This document shows, in pieces, positions 1 to 9,173 of a stretch of DNA of 64,000 nt. A model generated the notes under the pieces. The model was not told the origin of the DNA. It was given only the letters and a program-made list of their open reading frames with translations, and did no database searches. A program made the position numbers and the translations under genes. Origin of the DNA: Enterobacter sp. ENT03 (lineage in GTDB: Bacteria; Pseudomonadota; Gammaproteobacteria; Enterobacterales; Enterobacteriaceae); the NCBI RefSeq assembly GCF_019218745.1, contig NZ_JAHUXA010000001.1:496001-560000 (forward strand), in the 5' to 3' direction. Each line of letters begins with the position of its first letter. Within the stretch, counting starts at the first letter, position 1.

Positions 1-1
1 G

Positions 2-1021
2 CAACATTTACGCCTGCAGGATGATGAATTCCAGTGGCTCTCCGGCCTGCCTTTCTTTAAAGCGGACTACCTCAACTGGTTGCGCGATTTCCGTTACGAC
101 CCGCAGCAGGTGGAGATCACCAGCGACAACGGCAAGCTCAATATTCGTCTGAGCGGCCCGTGGCGGGAAGTGATCATGTGGGAAGTGCCGCTGCTGGCGG
201 TTATCAGCGAGCTGGTGCACAGCTATCGCTCTCCTGAAGCGGGCGTCCCGCAGGCGCTGGCGATGCTCGAAGAGAAGCTGGCGGAGTTCGCCGATCTGAC
301 CGCCGATCTGGATCTGTCGCGTTTCCGGCTGATGGATTTCGGCACTCGCCGTCGCTTTTCCCGCGAGGTGCAGCAGGCTATTGTTGAGCGGCTGACGCAG
401 GAGCCGTGGTTTACCGGCACCAGCAATTACGATCTGGCGCGCCGTCTGTCGCTGACGCCGATGGGCACCCAGGCGCACGAATGGTTCCAGGCACATCAGC
501 AGATCAGCCCGGATCTCGCCACCAGCCAGCGCGCAGCCCTCGCCGCCTGGCTTGCGGAATATCCGAATCAACTGGGCATTGCGCTGACTGACTGCATCAC
601 CATGGATGCGTTTTTACGCGACTTCGGTCCGGAATTCGCCACCCGCTATCAGGGCTTGCGCCACGACTCCGGCGACCCGGTGGAATGGGGTGAAAAAGCC
701 ATTGCGCATTATCAGAAGCTCGGTATCGATCCGCACAGCAAAGTGCTGGTGTTCTCCGATAATCTCGATTTAAAGAAAGCGGTCGATCTCTATCGCCACT
801 TCTCTTCACGGGTGAATTTGGGCTTCGGCATCGGTACGCGCCTGACCTGCAATATTCCGCAAGTGAAGCCGCTGAATATCGTGATCAAACTGGTGGAATG
901 TAACGGCAAGCCGGTTGCTAAACTCTCGGACAGTCCGGGAAAAACTATCTGTCACGATAAAGCCTTTGTCCGCGCTTTACGTGAAGCCTTCGATTTACCG
1001 CTGGTAAAAAAAGCCAGTTAA
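2..1021 (+). CDS. pncB: Nicotinate phosphoribosyltransferase, 5' end missing
   Basis: Converts nicotinate and PRPP, with ATP hydrolysis, to nicotinate mononucleotide in the Preiss-Handler NAD salvage route (cytosol). The reading frame is open from base 2, so the gene enters from outside the window. The 339 visible codons correspond to residues 62-400 of the 400-residue E. coli protein, so about 61 residues are missing. A TTG at 80 could look like a start, but the protein upstream of it ([13 protein letters not shown]) is family sequence. The histidine that becomes phosphorylated in this family lies in GTQAHEW (codon 476-478, His220 counting Met). GLRHDSGDP and GFGIGTRLT are further conserved blocks. 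Identity is close to certain from near-identity to the E. coli protein as I recall it. Confidence 0.97.
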   Translation, partial: QHLRLQDDEFQWLSGLPFFKADYLNWLRDFRYDPQQVEITSDNGKLNIRLSGPWREVIMWEVPLLAVISELVHSYRSPEAGVPQALAMLEEKLAEFADLTADLDLSRFRLMDFGTRRRFSREVQQAIVERLTQEPWFTGTSNYDLARRLSLTPMGTQAHEWFQAHQQISPDLATSQRAALAAWLAEYPNQLGIALTDCITMDAFLRDFGPEFATRYQGLRHDSGDPVEWGEKAIAHYQKLGIDPHSKVLVFSDNLDLKKAVDLYRHFSSRVNLGFGIGTRLTCNIPQVKPLNIVIKLVECNGKPVAKLSDSPGKTICHDKAFVRALREAFDLPLVKKAS

Positions 1022-1027
1022 TCGCAA

Positions 1028-1055
1028 AAGGGAGCCTTAATGGCTCCCTTCTTCT
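1028..1055 (+). terminator. pncB terminator
   Basis: A hairpin with arms AAGGGAGCC (1028-1036) and GGCTCCCTT (1042-1050) and a TTAAT loop runs into a T-rich tract (TTCTTCTT). It starts 7 nt after the pncB stop codon, in the classic intrinsic-terminator layout. Confidence 0.85.
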
Positions 1056-1187
1056 TATTTATTTATTAATTCTTCGCCGGTTGCTGCGAATTCTGCTTGT
1101 CTGATGGCGCATGCCAGGTAACATAGGTATCCCCCCTTTGGGTGGATAAATGACTATTTTTTCCAGACAATTAACAGAGAGAATATT

Positions 1188-2588
1188 ATGAGCGTTGCGC
1201 CTGTAGCCGACGTACTCCAGGGCCGTGTAGCCGTTGACCATCAGGTCACCGTGCGCGGATGGGTACGTACCCGCCGAGATTCAAAAGCTGGCATCTCCTT
1301 CCTGGCCGTCTATGACGGTTCCTGCTTTGATCCTGTACAGGCCGTTATTAATAATTCTCTGCCCAATTACAATGACGAAGTGCTGCATTTAACCACCGGC
1401 TGTTCCGTGATCGTGACCGGCACAGTTGTCGCATCGCCTGGCCAGGGCCAAAGCTTTGAAATCCAGGCCACCAGCGTGGAAGTGACCGGCTGGGTTGAAG
1501 ATCCGGAAACCTATCCGATGGCGGCGAAGCGCCACAGCATCGAGTATCTGCGTGAAGTCGCGCATATGCGTCCGCGTACCAACCTGATTGGCGCGGTTGC
1601 CCGTGTGCGTCATACGCTGGCGCAGGCGCTACATCGCTTCTTCCATGAGCAGGGTTTCTTCTGGGTTTCTACACCGCTGATCACCGCATCCGATACCGAA
1701 GGTGCCGGTGAAATGTTCCGCGTCTCCACGCTGGATCTGGAAAACCTGCCGCGCAACGACCAGGGCAAAATCGACTTCGATAAAGACTTCTTTGGTAAAG
1801 AAGCCTTCCTGACGGTTTCCGGTCAGCTCAATGCTGAAACCTATGCCTGCGCCCTGTCGAAGGTCTATACCTTCGGCCCGACCTTCCGCGCTGAAAACTC
1901 CAACACCACGCGCCATCTGGCCGAGTTCTGGATGCTGGAGCCGGAAGTCGCCTTTAACGATCTGGAAGATAACGCCGCGCTGGCAGAAGCGATGCTGAAA
2001 TACGTCTTTAAAGCCGTGCTGGACGAGCGTATGGACGATCTGAAATTCTTCGCCGAACGTGTAGATAAAGATGCTATTGAACGTCTGGAGCGTTTCATTT
2101 CGGCGGACTTCGCCCAGGTGGATTACACCGACGCGGTGCGCATTCTGGAAACCTGCGGTGAGAAATTCGAGAACCCGGTGTACTGGGGCGTGGATCTCTC
2201 CTCCGAACATGAGCGCTACCTGGCCGAGAAACACTTTAAAGCACCGGTGGTGGTGAAGAACTACCCTAAAGACATCAAAGCGTTTTATATGCGCCTTAAC
2301 GACGACGGTAAAACCGTTGCCGCGATGGACGTACTGGCGCCGGGTATCGGTGAGATCATCGGGGGTTCGCAGCGTGAGGAGCGTCTGGACGTACTGGATG
2401 CGCGTATGGCGGAGATGGGTCTTAATAAAGAAGACTACGGCTGGTATCGCGATCTGCGTCGCTACGGCACCGTGCCCCATGCCGGTTTCGGCCTTGGTTT
2501 TGAACGCCTGATCGCCTACGTGACGGGCGTGCAAAACGTGCGTGATGTGATCCCGTTCCCGCGTACACCGCGTAACGCCAGTTTCTGA
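1188..2588 (+). CDS. asnS: Asparagine--tRNA ligase
   Basis: Class IIb aminoacyl-tRNA synthetase that charges tRNA-Asn with asparagine using ATP. The product has 466 residues, the usual enterobacterial length. An N-terminal OB-fold anticodon-binding domain (about residues 1-105) precedes the catalytic core, with motif 2 visible as [21 protein letters not shown]-like sequence and motif 3 as [15 protein letters not shown] near the C terminus. The ATG at 1188 follows a purine-rich ACAGAGAGAA stretch and begins [13 protein letters not shown], as in E. coli. The gene is monocistronic here, with its own terminator, between pncB and the porin. Confidence 0.98.
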   Translation: MSVAPVADVLQGRVAVDHQVTVRGWVRTRRDSKAGISFLAVYDGSCFDPVQAVINNSLPNYNDEVLHLTTGCSVIVTGTVVASPGQGQSFEIQATSVEVTGWVEDPETYPMAAKRHSIEYLREVAHMRPRTNLIGAVARVRHTLAQALHRFFHEQGFFWVSTPLITASDTEGAGEMFRVSTLDLENLPRNDQGKIDFDKDFFGKEAFLTVSGQLNAETYACALSKVYTFGPTFRAENSNTTRHLAEFWMLEPEVAFNDLEDNAALAEAMLKYVFKAVLDERMDDLKFFAERVDKDAIERLERFISADFAQVDYTDAVRILETCGEKFENPVYWGVDLSSEHERYLAEKHFKAPVVVKNYPKDIKAFYMRLNDDGKTVAAMDVLAPGIGEIIGGSQREERLDVLDARMAEMGLNKEDYGWYRDLRRYGTVPHAGFGLGFERLIAYVTGVQNVRDVIPFPRTPRNASF

Positions 2589-2607
2589 TTGTCAGTTACC
2601 CCGTCTC

Positions 2608-2635
2608 AGAGCCAGTTTTTACTGGCTCTTTTTTT
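2608..2635 (+). terminator. asnS terminator
   Basis: Perfect 9-bp arms AGAGCCAGT (2608-2616) and ACTGGCTCT (2621-2629) enclose a TTTT loop and are followed by a run of seven T. It lies 20 nt after the asnS stop. Confidence 0.92.
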
Positions 2636-2967
2636 ACCTGCCATTGTCAACTTATGTTAACAATGTGTGAGTATTCTCAGCCTTCAACCCCGCCTTCCTG
2701 AAGCAATGTCACTTCCTGTATCGCTGAAACACCTGTGTACAAAAAATAAGCCCTCCATTTCTTGCGGATAAGTTTTTTCTGAAGCATTAGCACATGAGGA
2801 TAAATTCTGCCCGGCAATCCGGACGGCTAAATCCGACTATAAGAAAAACAGAGATAAGAATGATTCTTGAATAAGAATTGCCGTTAGCACTATTAAATAT
2901 AAGCAATTCATATATATAGGAATGGATGCGATGGATTTAGCAGCGGATGTGCCGGAAATTAGAGATG

Positions 2968-3047
2968 GTTCACAAAGTTCCCAAAAATTCACACAATGTT
3001 ACACATTATTTCTTTTGGTTACTGCTTTACGACATTTGTAGCACTTT
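2968..3047 (+). promoter_or_regulatory. Phased OmpR-like half-site array upstream of the porin
   Basis: Related 10-base blocks recur at about 10-bp steps from 2968, 2978, 2988, 2998, 3018, 3028 and 3038 (for example GTTCACAAAG, TTCACACAAT, GTTACACATT, GTTACTGCTT, GTAGCACTTT). They end next to the -35 region. OmpR binds as tandem dimers to 10-bp half-sites of the GTTACA-type, and in E. coli the F1-F3 sites occupy this same place upstream of ompF. The rest of the 600-bp asnS-porin gap (2636-2967) is AT-rich with no gene; a distal OmpR site like E. coli F4 could lie there but I cannot place it. Confidence 0.7.
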
Positions 3048-3052
3048 GGCGC

Positions 3053-3081
3053 TAGCGAAACGATTACATGAATGGAAAGAT
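3053..3081 (+). promoter_or_regulatory. ompF-type promoter
   Basis: TAGCGA (3053-3058) and AAAGAT (3076-3081) are separated by 17 bp. They match the unusual, activator-dependent -35 and -10 elements of E. coli ompF (TAGCGA / AAAGAT). Transcription should start near 3088, giving a leader of about 110 nt. The weak hexamers fit a promoter that needs OmpR. Confidence 0.8.
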
Positions 3082-3180
3082 GCCTCTCAGACACAGAGAG
3101 ACACCAAACTCTCATCAATAGTTCCGTAAATATTTATTGACGGAATTTATTGGCGGCAGTGGCAGGTGTTCATAAAACCT

Positions 3181-3207
3181 AATGAGGGTAATAAATAATG
3201 ATGAAGC
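3181..3207 (+). promoter_or_regulatory. Porin ribosome-binding region, predicted MicF pairing site
   Basis: AATGAGGGTAATAAATAATG and the following codons are almost identical to the E. coli ompF translation-initiation region, where the small RNA MicF pairs over the Shine-Dalgarno and start codon. The complement of the MicF 5' segment (TTTATTTATTACC) is intact. The micF gene itself is not expected here (it neighbours ompC). MicF pairing is inferred from conservation. Confidence 0.65.
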
Positions 3208-4307
3208 GCAATATTCTGGCAGTGGTTATCCCTGCTCTGCTGGTAGCCGGTGCAGCTAACGCTGCTGAAGTTTATAACAAAAACGGCAACAAACTGGACC
3301 TGTACGGTAAAGTTGTTGGCGAACACGCTTTCACCACTTCCGGCGACAACACCTCTAACAAAGATAACTCTTACGGCCAGATCGGCTTCAAAGGCGAAAC
3401 TCAGGTAAACGATCAAGTTACCGGTTACGGCCAGTGGGAATATCGTGCTAAAGCAAGCAAAGCCGAAGGCAGCCAGGACAACGTAACCCGTCTGGCTTTC
3501 GCAGGTATCAAAGTTGCTGACGCTGGCTCTCTGGACTACGGCCGTAACTACGGCATCGTGTACGACGTAGAATCCTACACCGATATGGCTCCGTCCTTCT
3601 CTGGCGAAACCTGGGGTGGCGCTTACACCGATAACTTTATGACCATGCGTTCTACCGGTCTGCTGACCTACCGTAACAGCAACTTCTTCGGTCTGGTTGA
3701 TGGTCTGAGCCTGGGTATTCAGTATCAGGGTAAAAACGACCGTGACAACCTGCGTGAAGCAAACGGCGACGGCGTGGGTGCATCCCTGGGCTACGAGTTC
3801 GGTGAAGGCTTCGGCGTGATCGGTTCTTACAGCACCGCAAACCGTACCCTGGCTCAGAAAGCTGATGGCAACGGCGACCGCGCTGATGCATGGGCTGTTG
3901 GCGCGAAATACGACGCAAACAACCTGTACCTCGCTGCTGTTTATGCTGAAACCCGCAACATGACCAACCTGGGCAACAGCGGTGATTCTTTAACGGTTCC
4001 TGACAATAACGGCAACTTCTACACCGTTGCTAACAAAACTCAGAACGTTGAGATGATAGCTCAGTACCAGTTCGATTTCGGTCTGCGTCCGTCCGTATCA
4101 TACGTTCAGTCCAAAGCTAAAGATCTGCCGGGCATCGGCAACCGCGATCTGGCGCAGTACGTGACTGTTGGCGCAACTTACTACTTCAACAAAAACTTCA
4201 ACGTGTACGGCGACTACCGTATCAACCTGCTTGATAAAGAAGATGGTGATACCGGCTTCGTTGGCGCTGATGACCAGGCTGTTGTTGGCGTAGCGTACCA
4301 GTTCTAA
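3198..4307 (+). CDS. ompF: Outer-membrane general porin, OmpF/OmpK35 type
   Basis: Trimeric 16-strand beta-barrel porin for passive entry of small hydrophilic solutes and many beta-lactams. The precursor has 369 residues: a 22-residue signal peptide ending ANA, mature start [16 protein letters not shown], and a C-terminal Phe (AYQF) typical of BAM substrates. Two ATGs are adjacent (3198, 3201), as in E. coli. The constriction loop L3 reads [16 protein letters not shown] rather than the PEFGGDT of OmpF/OmpC; this variant is what I recall for Klebsiella OmpK35 and Enterobacter OmpE35. Position between asnS and aspC makes it the ompF orthologue. Codon use is strongly biased, as expected for a very abundant protein. 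Confidence 0.93.
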   Translation: MMKRNILAVVIPALLVAGAANAAEVYNKNGNKLDLYGKVVGEHAFTTSGDNTSNKDNSYGQIGFKGETQVNDQVTGYGQWEYRAKASKAEGSQDNVTRLAFAGIKVADAGSLDYGRNYGIVYDVESYTDMAPSFSGETWGGAYTDNFMTMRSTGLLTYRNSNFFGLVDGLSLGIQYQGKNDRDNLREANGDGVGASLGYEFGEGFGVIGSYSTANRTLAQKADGNGDRADAWAVGAKYDANNLYLAAVYAETRNMTNLGNSGDSLTVPDNNGNFYTVANKTQNVEMIAQYQFDFGLRPSVSYVQSKAKDLPGIGNRDLAQYVTVGATYYFNKNFNVYGDYRINLLDKEDGDTGFVGADDQAVVGVAYQF

Positions 4308-4337
4308 TAAGTAACAAACCTCGTTATATGCTGTTTT

Positions 4338-4363
4338 AAACAGGGCTTCGGCCCTGTTTTTTT
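4338..4363 (+). terminator. Porin gene terminator
   Basis: Arms AAACAGGGC (4338-4346) and GCCCTGTTT (4351-4359) close on a stable TTCG tetraloop and are followed by seven T (4357-4363). It begins 30 nt after the porin stop. Confidence 0.93.
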
Positions 4364-4494
4364 ATGTCCAAAATTCGGATATTCCCTTCAGTTCTCAGAT
4401 CGATTTCTTTTTATCGCAAACGGTTGGCATTTCCCCTCTCAGCCGTTAACCTGATAGCGGCTTTTCCTTTTTGACACCACAATGGAACCTCGTC

Positions 4495-5685
4495 ATGTTT
4501 GAGAAAATCACCGCTGCCCCTGCCGACCCTATCCTGGGCCTGGCCGATCTGTTTCGTGCCGATGCACGCCCCACTAAAATTAATCTGGGCATCGGCGTCT
4601 ATAAAGATGAAACCGGCAAGACCCCGGTACTGACCAGCGTTAAAAAAGCTGAACAGTATCTGCTGGAAAATGAAACGACTAAAAATTACCTCGGCATAGA
4701 CGGTATTCCAGAGTTTGGCCGTTGCACGCAAGAGCTGCTGTTTGGCAAAGGCAATGCCATCATCAACGACAAACGCGCCCGCACGGCACAAACACCTGGC
4801 GGTACAGGTGCGCTTCGCGTGGCAGCGGATTTTCTGGCTAAAAATACGGATGTAAAACGCGTCTGGGTGAGCAATCCAAGCTGGCCGAACCATAAGAGCG
4901 TGTTCAACTCTGCCGGTCTGGAAGTACGTGAGTATGCGTATTATGACGCGGCTAACCACCGGCTCGACTTTGACGGTCTGGTCGCCAGCCTGAATGAAGC
5001 TCAGGCGGGCGACGTGGTGCTGTTCCACGGCTGCTGCCATAACCCAACCGGTATTGATCCCACGCTGGATCAGTGGCAACAGCTTGCTGAACTGTCAGCG
5101 CAAAAAGGCTGGCTGCCGCTGTTTGACTTCGCCTATCAGGGCTTTGCCCGTGGTCTGGAAGAAGATGCTGAAGGGCTGCGCGCCTTTGCTGCGCTGCATC
5201 AGGAACTGATCGTTGCCAGCTCTTACTCCAAAAACTTCGGTCTGTACAATGAACGCGTCGGTGCTTGTACGCTGGTGTGTGCGGATGCAGAAACCGTGGA
5301 TCGTGCGTTCAGCCAGATGAAATCAGTTATTCGCGCCAACTACTCTAACCCGCCAGCGCACGGCGCCGCCGTGGTGGCGACCATTCTCAGCAATGACGCG
5401 CTGCGCGCCATCTGGGAGCAGGAACTGACGGATATGCGCCAGCGTATCCAGCGTATGCGTTTACTGTTTGTGAATACCCTGCAGGAAAAAGGGGCGCAGG
5501 AAGATTTCAGCTTCATCATCAAACAGAACGGCATGTTCTCCTTCAGCGGCCTGACCAAAGAGCAGGTGCTGCGTCTGCGTGAAGAGTTTGGCGTGTATGC
5601 GGTTGCATCCGGTCGTGTGAACGTTGCGGGTATGACGCCGGATAACATGGCGCCGCTGTGCGAAGCCATTGTCGCCGTGCTGTAA
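4495..5685 (+). CDS. aspC: Aspartate aminotransferase
   Basis: PLP-dependent class I aminotransferase interconverting aspartate/2-oxoglutarate and oxaloacetate/glutamate; it also acts on aromatic amino acids. I start it at ATG 4495 ([12 protein letters not shown]), giving the 396 residues of the E. coli enzyme. An in-frame TTG at 4471 would add eight unconserved residues. The Schiff-base lysine is Lys246 in [15 protein letters not shown], and the substrate carboxylate-binding arginine is in ASGRVNVAG near the C terminus. GGAA at 4484-4487 serves as a ribosome-binding site. The gene is followed by a terminator shared with the convergent gloC. Confidence 0.97.
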   Translation: MFEKITAAPADPILGLADLFRADARPTKINLGIGVYKDETGKTPVLTSVKKAEQYLLENETTKNYLGIDGIPEFGRCTQELLFGKGNAIINDKRARTAQTPGGTGALRVAADFLAKNTDVKRVWVSNPSWPNHKSVFNSAGLEVREYAYYDAANHRLDFDGLVASLNEAQAGDVVLFHGCCHNPTGIDPTLDQWQQLAELSAQKGWLPLFDFAYQGFARGLEEDAEGLRAFAALHQELIVASSYSKNFGLYNERVGACTLVCADAETVDRAFSQMKSVIRANYSNPPAHGAAVVATILSNDALRAIWEQELTDMRQRIQRMRLLFVNTLQEKGAQEDFSFIIKQNGMFSFSGLTKEQVLRLREEFGVYAVASGRVNVAGMTPDNMAPLCEAIVAVL

Positions 5686-5698
5686 GATTTTGCGCATT

Positions 5699-5727
5699 AA
5701 AAAAGGTCGCCATGGCGACCTTTTTTT
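5699..5727. terminator. Bidirectional terminator between aspC and gloC
   Basis: A perfect 16-bp palindrome GGTCGCCATGGCGACC (5705-5720) is flanked by six A on the left and seven T on the right. Each strand therefore sees a hairpin followed by a U-tract. It can end both aspC (plus) and gloC (minus, stop at 5729) transcripts. With no unpaired loop bases drawn, the real hairpin would open the central ATG-like bases. Confidence 0.93.
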
Positions 5728-5728
5728 A

Positions 5729-6376
5729 TTACCAGACCGGCATCTCATCCTGTAAGAAAGGATTGTGCAGGCGCTCTTCACCGAGCGTGGACAGCGGGCC
5801 ATGCCCCGGCAGGAAGGTGACATCATCACCTAACGGCAACAGCTTGCGTTTGATCGAATCGATCAGCGTCGCATGGTCGCCACGCGGGAAATCACTCCGC
5901 CCCACACCGCCTTTGAAAATCACATCCCCTGAAATCAACAGACGGGCGCGATCGTCAAAGAACACGATATGACCTGGGGTATGTCCTGGGCAATGCAGCA
6001 CCTCAAGCGTGATATGACCTACGCTGACGCTCTCCCCTTCATTCAGCCAGCGATCGGGCGTCAAAGGCTGACACTCTTCCAGGCCAAACATCCGGCTCTG
6101 GGCGGGTAATCCCGTCAGCCAGAACTCATCTTCTTTTTCCGGGCCGATAATCGGCACAGCATAATGTTGCGCCAGTTCGGCGGCGGCACCAACATGATCC
6201 AGGTGACCGTGGGTCAGTAAAATCTGCGTCAGCGTCATGCCGCTGGCATCCACTACCTGTTTGATTTTTTCTGCATCACCACCGGGATCAACCACGGCGG
6301 CCTGGCGGGTTTCTTCGCACCAGATAAAGGTACAGTTCTGGGCAAAAGCGGTAACCGGAATAATACGATAGTTCAT
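5729..6376 (-). CDS. gloC: Hydroxyacylglutathione hydrolase GloC (type II glyoxalase)
   Basis: Small metallo-beta-lactamase-fold thioesterase (YcbL in older E. coli annotation). It hydrolyses S-lactoylglutathione, finishing methylglyoxal detoxification. The 215-residue product carries the metal motif THGHLDHVG (His56, His58, Asp60, His61), a further GHTPGH histidine block, SGDVIF (bridging Asp) and PGHGP. AGGAG lies five bases before the ATG. It is shorter than GloB-type glyoxalase II because it lacks the C-terminal helical substrate-binding domain. It lies 27 bp upstream-to-downstream of mepK on the same strand, so the two may share a transcript. Confidence 0.94.
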   Translation of the reverse strand: MNYRIIPVTAFAQNCTFIWCEETRQAAVVDPGGDAEKIKQVVDASGMTLTQILLTHGHLDHVGAAAELAQHYAVPIIGPEKEDEFWLTGLPAQSRMFGLEECQPLTPDRWLNEGESVSVGHITLEVLHCPGHTPGHIVFFDDRARLLISGDVIFKGGVGRSDFPRGDHATLIDSIKRKLLPLGDDVTFLPGHGPLSTLGEERLHNPFLQDEMPVW

Positions 6377-6403
6377 ACGGCTCCTGTGTATTAAAGGCTT
6401 GCG

Positions 6404-6952
6404 TTACCAGTGCCGAACCGGCCCGGTATCAATATGCACAAAGTTGCTGCTGGGGTAATATCCTACACCACCTGCGTGCAGAGATAACGCCGCTTTGCGA
6501 ATATTGCTTAATGCAATGCCTTCAACATGGAAATCCATGGCCTGCCCTTTGGTGTGATAACTCTTTTTCGCCACACCGCTGCTGTGGGCGCGCAGCTCAT
6601 TATTGGTATCCAGCGAGCGATAGCCTGAAATAAGTTGCACTGGTTTACGGGTGCCAAGCAGTCCCTGCAAACGATAAAGCTGGTCGAACAGCTTTGGATC
6701 GATGGATTTCACTTTATTGGCGCGATAGTCGCGGAAAAAGTGGTTAAGTTTAGCTAATTCATCCTGAATATAGCCCCGGCCATCAAAAAACTCCGCCTTA
6801 ATTGACTCACCGGTGTGCAGGTTATTCAGCGTCAAAATCCGTGGGCGTGGGGTGGAAAGGGTCGCAAAAGCAGGGGTTGGTAAGATGGCAGCACCGAGTG
6901 CTACACCACCTAACGCCAGCAATTTGCGGCGATTAGCGTCAAATTTATCCAT
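6404..6952 (-). CDS. mepK: Murein endopeptidase MepK, Tat-exported
   Basis: Peptidase M15-like zinc enzyme (YcbK) that cleaves D,D- and L,D-crosslinks in peptidoglycan. The chosen ATG at 6952 gives 182 residues, as in E. coli; an in-frame ATG at 6994 would add 14 unconserved residues ahead of the signal. The N terminus MDKFDANRRKLLALGG is a twin-arginine signal, ending near AFA (residue 30). Zinc ligands are visible: His133 and Asp140 in HTKGQAMD, and His173 in FVHID. It lies directly downstream of ldtD on the same strand, and both enzymes deal with L,D-crosslinks, so coordinated expression is plausible but not shown. Confidence 0.94.
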   Translation of the reverse strand: MDKFDANRRKLLALGGVALGAAILPTPAFATLSTPRPRILTLNNLHTGESIKAEFFDGRGYIQDELAKLNHFFRDYRANKVKSIDPKLFDQLYRLQGLLGTRKPVQLISGYRSLDTNNELRAHSSGVAKKSYHTKGQAMDFHVEGIALSNIRKAALSLHAGGVGYYPSSNFVHIDTGPVRHW

Positions 6953-7132
6953 GATAATCAGGTCTACAGGTAAGGAGTTGCGTAATTTATGCACTTCTGG
7001 CGCACGAGAGGCACCTTACCGGGCAACACTGGCTGCGTCAAGGCAGCCTAATCCCCGAATAAACGGGCATTTCTGCCCGTTTACGTGTAAGTGCCGGAAA
7101 TTAGGACTGCAGAATTATCTGAACTACTTCAT

Positions 7133-8989
7133 TTACCTGATTAATTGTTCCGCTTTTGGCAGGATTTGTGCGCTGGATCGCGCGGTGAGATCATAATTGT
7201 AAATATCTGTACGATACTGGGTGCGCCCATCGGCATCGACAAAGGCGGTAAGGTAGTAAAGGTTCACCGGAATGGTCTGGCGGATGTTCACATAACGGGT
7301 ATCCCCCTGGCGCAGCGCATCAGAAATCCGCGCATCGTTCCAGCCTGCGTCCTGCAACAACATGTTCGCCAGCTCAGAGGCTTTGTTCACCCTCACACAG
7401 CCGGAACTCAACGCACGGGCGTTTTTCTGGAACAGGTTATGGTTTGGCGTATCGTGCAGATAGATGGCATCGGAGCTGGGCATATTAAATTTGTAGCGTC
7501 CTAATGAGTTATGCGCGCCCGGTGCCTGCTGGAAACGGAACGGCAGGTTAGACGGCGTAATAGTGCCCCAGTCCACCTGCCATGGATCGATAGTCTCTTT
7601 GCTGTTCCAGCCACGCAGCACGGTGTAGTTATGGCGCTCCAGATACCCCGGATCGTTCCACACCTTCGGCAAAATATCATTACGCGCCAGCGTTGGCGGG
7701 ACGTTCCACGGCGGGTTAACCACCACGTTATTCAGCGCGCTGCTCATCATCGGCGTTTTACGATCCGGGCGACCCACAATCACCCGCGACGACAGCACCT
7801 GATTGCCCTGCTGGTAATAGACCAGCGAGTAGGCCGGGATATTCACCATAATGCCGGTAGAGAGTTTCTCCGGCAGCAGGCGCAAACGCTGAATGTTGAG
7901 CGCCAGTATCCCGGCACGCTGGGCCGGTGAGATATTCAGGGCGTCACGGGTTGACTGGCCAATCACGCCATCGGCGCCCAGTCCGTTCGAGGCCTGGAAG
8001 CGCTTCACCCCTTCCACCAGATCTTTACTGTAGGCGCTGCGTACCGCCGCCACGCGCTTCTTCTTCGCGTTCTGTACCGGGACCGGTTTTGCGGCGGTCT
8101 CCTCGACATTCGCCGCCGACGGGCTGACAACCGTCCCGTTGTCGTTGCTGTCACCTGGCAGCGCAATTTTCGGGCCGTCGTCCAGCATGCCGGAACGGCT
8201 GAGGATTTCCCGCAGCGCCGGAACGTCATTGCTCCACTGACCGGGGCTGAGCTTGCCAGACGAGGTGATCTGCGGCCACGGCTGTGAATCCGCCACCAGC
8301 GCCAGCAGGGCGCTGTGCATCGCGGCATACTGCTCATGTTGCGGCGCAAGCTGGGTGATAAACGTCGGCAGCTCGCCCTTGTCCAGCGCCAGCTGCCACT
8401 GATTAATGACCGACAGCGGCGGCGTGGCCAGCGCATAAGGTTTGGCGCTGTATAACCAGCTGTTACCTTTCACCGGAATACCGGCGATAAACTGCAGGTA
8501 ACCCATCATTGCATCCGACAGCACCACATCGCGCGCCATGCCGGAGACATCCGGATTAGTCAGTAGCTCCACCCAGGCGGTGAATTGCGGCTGGAAACCG
8601 GCAATCGCCACCTCCGCCAGCTGCTGCTGGAAAGCTTTCACCGCATCGCGGTTATCCCACATCGGTTTCTGCTCGCGCGCCGCGTACAGCGCCACCAGCT
8701 GATTCATATACACCGGTTTGTAACCCGACGGGAGTTCAGCCTCCAGTGTGCTACGCGTGCTGGCCAGCGCATTATCCGGTAACGTCACCAGCGCGGCCAT
8801 CACCGCCGTAGCGCGTGACTGCTCCTGCGGCTGTAACAGCGCCGTCGGTTGTTCACCGGTCGTTGCCGAACTGTCGGCAGGGATCACTTCCGGCTCATCG
8901 GCCATAGCGTTAAACAGTGAAGCGAATGCGAATGCCAGGCACAAACTCAGTGCGGACATCCGCCTACCCTTCATTTTACTAAGCAACAT
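7133..8989 (-). CDS. ldtD: L,D-transpeptidase LdtD
   Basis: Periplasmic enzyme (YcbB) that forms meso-DAP to meso-DAP (3-3) crosslinks in peptidoglycan. In E. coli it also underlies one route to beta-lactam tolerance. The precursor has 618 residues (615 in E. coli): a hydrophobic signal peptide ending about residue 30 (FNAMADEPE), a scaffold domain, a peptidoglycan-binding domain around residues 320-365 ([14 protein letters not shown]) and the YkuD catalytic domain. The nucleophile is Cys531 in SSGCVRVN, with HDTPNHNLF upstream. A GGGGGCAAGGG tract precedes the ATG. The central linker (about 275-310) is the most divergent part. Confidence 0.95.
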   Translation of the reverse strand: MLLSKMKGRRMSALSLCLAFAFASLFNAMADEPEVIPADSSATTGEQPTALLQPQEQSRATAVMAALVTLPDNALASTRSTLEAELPSGYKPVYMNQLVALYAAREQKPMWDNRDAVKAFQQQLAEVAIAGFQPQFTAWVELLTNPDVSGMARDVVLSDAMMGYLQFIAGIPVKGNSWLYSAKPYALATPPLSVINQWQLALDKGELPTFITQLAPQHEQYAAMHSALLALVADSQPWPQITSSGKLSPGQWSNDVPALREILSRSGMLDDGPKIALPGDSNDNGTVVSPSAANVEETAAKPVPVQNAKKKRVAAVRSAYSKDLVEGVKRFQASNGLGADGVIGQSTRDALNISPAQRAGILALNIQRLRLLPEKLSTGIMVNIPAYSLVYYQQGNQVLSSRVIVGRPDRKTPMMSSALNNVVVNPPWNVPPTLARNDILPKVWNDPGYLERHNYTVLRGWNSKETIDPWQVDWGTITPSNLPFRFQQAPGAHNSLGRYKFNMPSSDAIYLHDTPNHNLFQKNARALSSGCVRVNKASELANMLLQDAGWNDARISDALRQGDTRYVNIRQTIPVNLYYLTAFVDADGRTQYRTDIYNYDLTARSSAQILPKAEQLIR

Positions 8990-9130
8990 CCCTTGCCCCC
9001 TGTTTATGTAATTGTTGCGACAACGTTAACGCGTCACGCTTATATTGAGTATATAAAGCTAAAAATACATTTGCTCAGGCTAATGTAAAGAAGTTTAAAG
9101 AAAATGACGCCGAAGAGGCCGGTTTCGGTA

Positions 9131-9161
9131 AAAGAAAAAGGGTGGCTGATGCCACCCTTTT
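9131..9161 (-). terminator. mukB terminator
   Basis: Arms AAAAGGGTGGC (9136-9146) and GCCACCCTTTT (9151-9161) flank a 4-base loop. On the minus strand the hairpin is followed by TTTTTCTTT. It lies 13 nt beyond the mukB stop and would end the cmoM-mukFEB transcript. Confidence 0.9.
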
Positions 9162-9173
9162 GGTCTGAGACGA

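Noticed and set aside
2-1021. pncB starting at TTG 80 as a complete short gene
   Set aside because: The frame is open to base 2 and the residues before the TTG match the family, so the gene is cut by the window edge.
2856-2868. Palindrome AAGAATGATTCTT as a Fur box
   Set aside because: It matches the 19-bp Fur consensus at only about half of positions and is far from any iron gene; AT-rich DNA yields such palindromes easily.
2947-3129. A 60-codon open frame upstream of the porin
   Set aside because: It overlaps the OmpR sites and promoter and has no ribosome-binding site.
3147-3416. An 89-codon minus-strand frame over the porin start, as a possible antisense gene
   Set aside because: No promoter-like or ribosome-binding sequence; it mirrors porin codons.
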